A stretch of DNA of 16,911 nt, taken from NCBI GenBank assembly GCA_945906975.1, contig CAMDRY010000027.1, positions 1 through 16,911 of the forward strand, in the 5' to 3' direction. Under the pieces are notes generated by a model that saw only the letters and a list, made by a program, of their open reading frames with translations, did no database searches and was not told the origin of the DNA. Shown here in pieces: positions 15,249 to 16,911 of this stretch. Made by a program: the position numbers and the translations under genes. This DNA is from Bordetella parapertussis. Its GTDB lineage: Bacteria; Pseudomonadota; Gammaproteobacteria; Burkholderiales; SG8-39. Position 1 is the first letter of the stretch. Every line of letters begins with the position of its first letter.

Positions 15249-16073
15249 GTGAACATCGTCCCCGCAATCAAAGGCTGGCATTGGGTACGTGACGGCTTCG
15301 CGCTGTTTCGCAAAAATCCGGCGCTGTGGTTTGCCATGGTATTCGCCTACTGGCTGATGATGGCCGTCGCCAATCTGATCGTGTCGGTGGTGCCGGTGGT
15401 AGGCCCTTGGCTGGGATTGATGGTGACCTCGGCCCTCATACCGGCCTTTTCTGTAAGTTTCATGGTGTTTTCGCGCGAACTCGCCGCCAGCCGCCCGGTG
15501 GGAATGCCGCTGCTGTCGTCCGGATTCAGACAGAACCTGAGGGCCTTGCTCATGCTCGGCGCGCTCTATCTGGTCGCGACCCTGCTGGTACTGGGCAGTT
15601 CGGCACTGGCGGACAACGGCCTGCTGGCGCGCTGGATGCTGTTCGGCCAAAAGCCGACGCAGGAAGCGCTTGCCGAAAGCCAGTTGGTATTGGCGTTGGT
15701 CCTGGCCACTCTGATCTATACGCCGGTGCTGATGGGCTACTGGTTTGCACCGGTACTGGCGGCATGGCGCGGCATGAGTGCGGCACAATCGCTTTTCTAC
15801 AGCTTCTTCGCCACGCTGCGTAACTGGCGGGCGTTTCTGGTCTACAGTCTGGCCTTCGCCGTGATCGGCGGCATTATGCCCATGCTGGTGCTGATCATCG
15901 CCCTCGCGCTGCGCCCGACCAGCGCCGTGCTGTCGAGTATCCTGATCTACAGCATGGTCCCGGCGGTGTTGACCCTGGTGCCCACACTGTTTGCCAGCTT
16001 CTATACCAGCTACATCGACATATTTACCGAGGCGGCCGCGGAAAAAGAACCAGACAACCCCTCACAGTCTTAG
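15249..16073 (+). CDS. BPSS1780-type polytopic membrane protein
   Basis: The product is a 274-residue inner-membrane protein of unknown function. The N-terminus IVPAIKGWHWVRDGFALFRK resembles that of BPSS1780-family proteins of betaproteobacteria. About six hydrophobic segments are visible, roughly at residues 28-52, 55-75, 98-118, 140-165, 195-222 and 230-255, and the tail is charged (TEAAAEKEPDNPSQS). The start is GTG 15249, 11 bases after thrB. The family commonly lies near thrB and polA, but no function can be read from the sequence. Confidence 0.82.
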   Translation: MNIVPAIKGWHWVRDGFALFRKNPALWFAMVFAYWLMMAVANLIVSVVPVVGPWLGLMVTSALIPAFSVSFMVFSRELAASRPVGMPLLSSGFRQNLRALLMLGALYLVATLLVLGSSALADNGLLARWMLFGQKPTQEALAESQLVLALVLATLIYTPVLMGYWFAPVLAAWRGMSAAQSLFYSFFATLRNWRAFLVYSLAFAVIGGIMPMLVLIIALALRPTSAVLSSILIYSMVPAVLTLVPTLFASFYTSYIDIFTEAAAEKEPDNPSQS

Positions 16074-16104
16074 GGGTATTGCCCGATGTTGCGCTGCGGT
16101 GGGG

Positions 16105-16110
16105 TAAGAT
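16105..16110 (+). promoter_or_regulatory. Possible -10 element upstream of the FAD oxidoreductase gene
   Basis: TAAGAT, preceded by GGGG, lies 40 bases before the ATG at 16150. TTG-containing hexamers upstream are at the wrong spacing for a -35. It resembles the dacC and DUF2782 elements only in lacking a -35, so this is a weak call. Confidence 0.35.
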
Positions 16111-16149
16111 TCCACCTCTTGGTGCGCTGTGCCCCTCCCCGTCTTAAAA

Positions 16150-16911
16150 ATGTCTGTACGCCTTCGCGAGATTCCCTATAACTACACCTCCCTGTCTGAC
16201 AGGGAGGTCGTCATCCGCCTGCTGGGCGAGCAAGCCTGGCTGTCCTTGCTCGACTTGCGCGAAGAGCGCCGCACCGGCCGCTCGGCGCGCATGCTCTACG
16301 AGGTGCTGGGCGACATCTGGGTCGTCAACCGCAATCCCTACCTGCAGGATGACCTGCTTGACAATCCGACCCGCCGGGCGCAGCTGGTGCAGGCGATGCG
16401 CCACCGCCTCCATGAAATAGAAAAGCGTCGCGGACAGTACCTCGCAGAGGCCCCGCTCACGCCGGATCTGCTTGAGCAACACGCCGCGCGCAACATTAAA
16501 GTGGGCTCGTTGCTGGAAAAAGGCCACGAAGCCGTCGACGCCTTTGAGCGCGAGTTCAAGGAGATGGGGGAGCTGCGCAAAAAAGCGATGCGCCTGCTGA
16601 CGCGCAGCACGCATCGCGACAACGTCCAGTTCGACGGCCTCGCACGCGTCTCGCACGTCACCGACGCCACCGATTGGCGCGTTGAATATCCCTTCGTCGT
16701 TTTCAAGCCAGACACTGAAGCAGAAATTCCGAGCTTAGTAAAAGCATGTATTGAGCTTGGTCTAACGATTGTGCCAAGGGGTGGTGGTACCGGGTATACC
16801 GGCGGCGCTATTCCCATGGTAGCAATGTCTGCTGTTATTAATACTGAGAAATTAATTGATTTAGGTGTGGTTGAAAAGAAAGCACTACCGGGCCTAAACA
16901 ATTTAGTACCT
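16150..16911 (+). CDS. FAD-linked oxidoreductase of the DUF3683 type, 3' partial
   Basis: The frame is open from ATG 16150 to the window end (254 codons). The N-terminal region carries [22 protein letters not shown], shown here in full only as positions 5-26 with key residues IPYNYTS and [10 protein letters not shown], then [19 protein letters not shown] and [12 protein letters not shown], as in DUF3683 proteins of betaproteobacteria. The FAD-binding type 4 domain then begins, with [14 protein letters not shown] at residues 209-222. Full-length relatives are large (over 1,000 residues) and add FAD-oxidase and iron-sulfur domains, suggesting a membrane-associated dehydrogenase of lactate- or glycolate-like substrates; the substrate is unknown. 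From about residue 184 base composition and codon choice change sharply, although the protein sequence stays family-like. No Shine-Dalgarno precedes the start. Confidence 0.85.
   Translation, partial: MSVRLREIPYNYTSLSDREVVIRLLGEQAWLSLLDLREERRTGRSARMLYEVLGDIWVVNRNPYLQDDLLDNPTRRAQLVQAMRHRLHEIEKRRGQYLAEAPLTPDLLEQHAARNIKVGSLLEKGHEAVDAFEREFKEMGELRKKAMRLLTRSTHRDNVQFDGLARVSHVTDATDWRVEYPFVVFKPDTEAEIPSLVKACIELGLTIVPRGGGTGYTGGAIPMVAMSAVINTEKLIDLGVVEKKALPGLNNLVP
16186..16208. repeat. Near-perfect 23-base dyad in the early coding region of the oxidoreductase
   Basis: ACCTCCCTGTC (16186-16196) and GACAGGGAGGT (16198-16208) are exact 11-base inverted arms around a single T. The dyad covers codons 13-20. 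The right arm includes AGGGAGG, which resembles a Shine-Dalgarno, but no start codon follows at a suitable distance. A protein-binding site or an mRNA stem near the start are possible roles. Confidence 0.55.

Noticed and set aside
1..16911. tRNA, rRNA, insertion sequence, prophage or defence island
   Set aside because: No transposase, integrase, restriction, toxin-antitoxin or stable RNA sequence was recognised. All long genes are explained by housekeeping or conserved families.

Overview
The window is about 60% GC by eye and packed with genes. It looks like a chromosomal segment of a betaproteobacterium. The evidence is conserved gene order (mrdA-rodA-rlpA-dacC-aminotransferase-DUF493-lipB-lipA) plus several families typical of that class: DUF2782 next to polA and thrB, a BPSS1780-type membrane protein, and a large DUF3683-type FAD oxidoreductase. 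I cannot name a genus. Both ends cut through genes, so this may be a whole contig or part of one.

Layout. Bases 2-4737 (+) carry cell-wall elongation and remodelling genes: the end of PBP2 (mrdA), rodA, the rlpA lipoprotein and a D,D-carboxypeptidase (dacC). mrdA, rodA and rlpA overlap end to start. dacC has its own extended -10 promoter. Bases 4799-8121 (+) hold a class IV PLP aminotransferase (probable D-amino-acid type), a DUF493 regulator, lipB, lipA and a TlpA/ResA-like thioredoxin with a Tat-like signal; most of these also overlap. A second, membrane-anchored TlpA-like protein faces the first on the minus strand (8222-8755). It is divergent from a DUF4197 protein (8745-9446), and the two start codons overlap. 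Minus-strand genes then follow: a degenerate SGNH/GDSL-like protein (9467-10120) downstream of polA (10161-12884). After a 243-base gap come, on the plus strand, a LOG-family protein (13128-13850), DUF2782 (13905-14240), homoserine kinase thrB (14296-15237), a BPSS1780-type membrane protein (15249-16073) and the 5' part of an FAD-linked oxidoreductase (16150 to the window end).

How the genes work together. PBP2 and RodA are the transpeptidase/glycosyltransferase pair of the elongasome. RlpA and DacC trim peptidoglycan. DacC releases D-alanine, which the neighbouring aminotransferase could use. LipB and LipA make protein-bound lipoyl cofactor. The two TlpA-like proteins are probably periplasmic thiol oxidoreductases.

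Most of the window is ordinary housekeeping sequence, and I found no convincing undescribed multi-gene system. The points worth a second look are: an abrupt fall in GC and change in codon use near 16,700 inside a conserved reading frame; a heptamer repeat cluster that has replaced the usual lipB start; two long perfect dyads (8136-8159 and 16186-16208); the overlapping divergent start codons near 8745; and an SGNH-like protein without its expected C-terminal catalytic residues.
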